From positions 1-5,960 of the forward strand of contig CAMWWF010000195.1 of NCBI GenBank assembly GCA_947177885.1: DNA of 5,960 nucleotides, read 5' to 3'. The translations under genes were made by a program, and so were the position numbers. Shown here piece after piece: positions 5,866 through 5,960 of this stretch; positions within the stretch are counted from its first letter, which is position 1; each line of letters opens with the position of its first letter. The DNA comes from an uncultured Lachnospiraceae bacterium (lineage in GTDB: Bacteria > Bacillota_A > Clostridia > Lachnospirales > Lachnospiraceae). The notes under the pieces were generated by a model. That model was not told the DNA's origin, made no database searches, and saw only the letters and a program-made list of their open reading frames with translations.

Positions 5866-5960
5866 CTGTCGCTTAGACACCTCTCCGAGCCCACGAGCCG
5901 TAGAGGAAGCGCGGATGCCGTCGTCTGCTTGAAAAAAAAACGGGGGGGGGGGGGGGGGGG
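5866..5960. other. Nextera adapter read-through with poly-A and poly-G (artefact)
   Basis: From 5866 the bases follow the reverse-complement Nextera mosaic end and i7 primer site (CTCCGAGCCCACGAG at 5883-5897 is exact). Next come index GTAGAGGA (5900-5907), the P7 tail ending TCTGCTTG (5924-5931), nine A (5932-5940), one C and nineteen G (5942-5960). About eight positions differ from the adapter I recall, all T-to-G or A-to-C. A G run after the adapter is typical of two-colour Illumina chemistry reading past the molecule's end. This is not genomic. Confidence 0.97.

Noticed and set aside
5932..5960. Poly-A/poly-G tract as a quadruplex or slippage repeat
   Set aside because: It directly follows the P7 adapter end and is the usual read-past signal of two-colour sequencing.
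1..5960. tRNA, rRNA, CRISPR array, insertion sequence or complete phage module
   Set aside because: No cloverleaf, rRNA core, regularly spaced repeat-spacer pattern, transposase or phage structural motif was seen on either strand.

Overview
This window looks like a complete metagenome-assembled contig, not a slice of a longer chromosome. Positions 1-51 and 5866-5960 match Illumina Nextera P7-side adapter sequence. The same i7 index appears at both ends in opposite orientations, and the right end finishes in the A-run and G-run typical of two-colour read-through. Only about 52-5865 is biological. The biological part resembles a Lachnospiraceae-type member of the Clostridia: it has a DUF6062-like protein, an AAA-ATPase/PD-(D/E)XK family fragment, GGAGG-type ribosome sites, TTG/GTG starts and intermediate GC. 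The family assignment rests on recalled protein families, not on a search.

Layout. (1) 52-566, +: 3' part of a DUF6062-family gene, cut by the contig end. (2) 567-690: convergent gap holding an inverted repeat. (3) 691-1293, -: TetR-family repressor, with a candidate promoter and a GC-rich hairpin upstream. (4) 1294-1509: divergent control region with candidate promoters facing both ways. (5) 1510-5129, +: a tight three-gene operon of an MBOAT membrane O-acyltransferase, a membrane-anchored SGNH/GDSL protein with a low-complexity linker, and an M19 dipeptidase, closed by a strong intrinsic terminator at 5140-5173. (6) 5174-5291: AT-rich region with repeated palindromes and a near-consensus sigma-A promoter. 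(7) 5292-5865, +: remnant of an AAA-ATPase/PDDEXK_9-type gene that lacks its ATPase half, carries a 10-bp tandem duplication that shifts the frame, and is cut by the right contig end.

How the genes may work together. An MBOAT protein followed by an exported SGNH protein is the usual arrangement of two-part O-acetylation systems: the MBOAT protein passes an acyl group across the membrane and the SGNH protein transfers it to, or removes it from, a wall or extracellular glycan. The M19 dipeptidase in the same operon could act on wall-derived or dietary dipeptides, but a functional link is inference. The divergent TetR gene is a candidate regulator. Nothing here is clearly a new biological system. 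The most unusual points are the 10-bp frameshifting duplication, the helically phased palindromes over the promoter at 5238-5267, and the TTG start of the MBOAT gene overlapped by a tiny upstream ORF.
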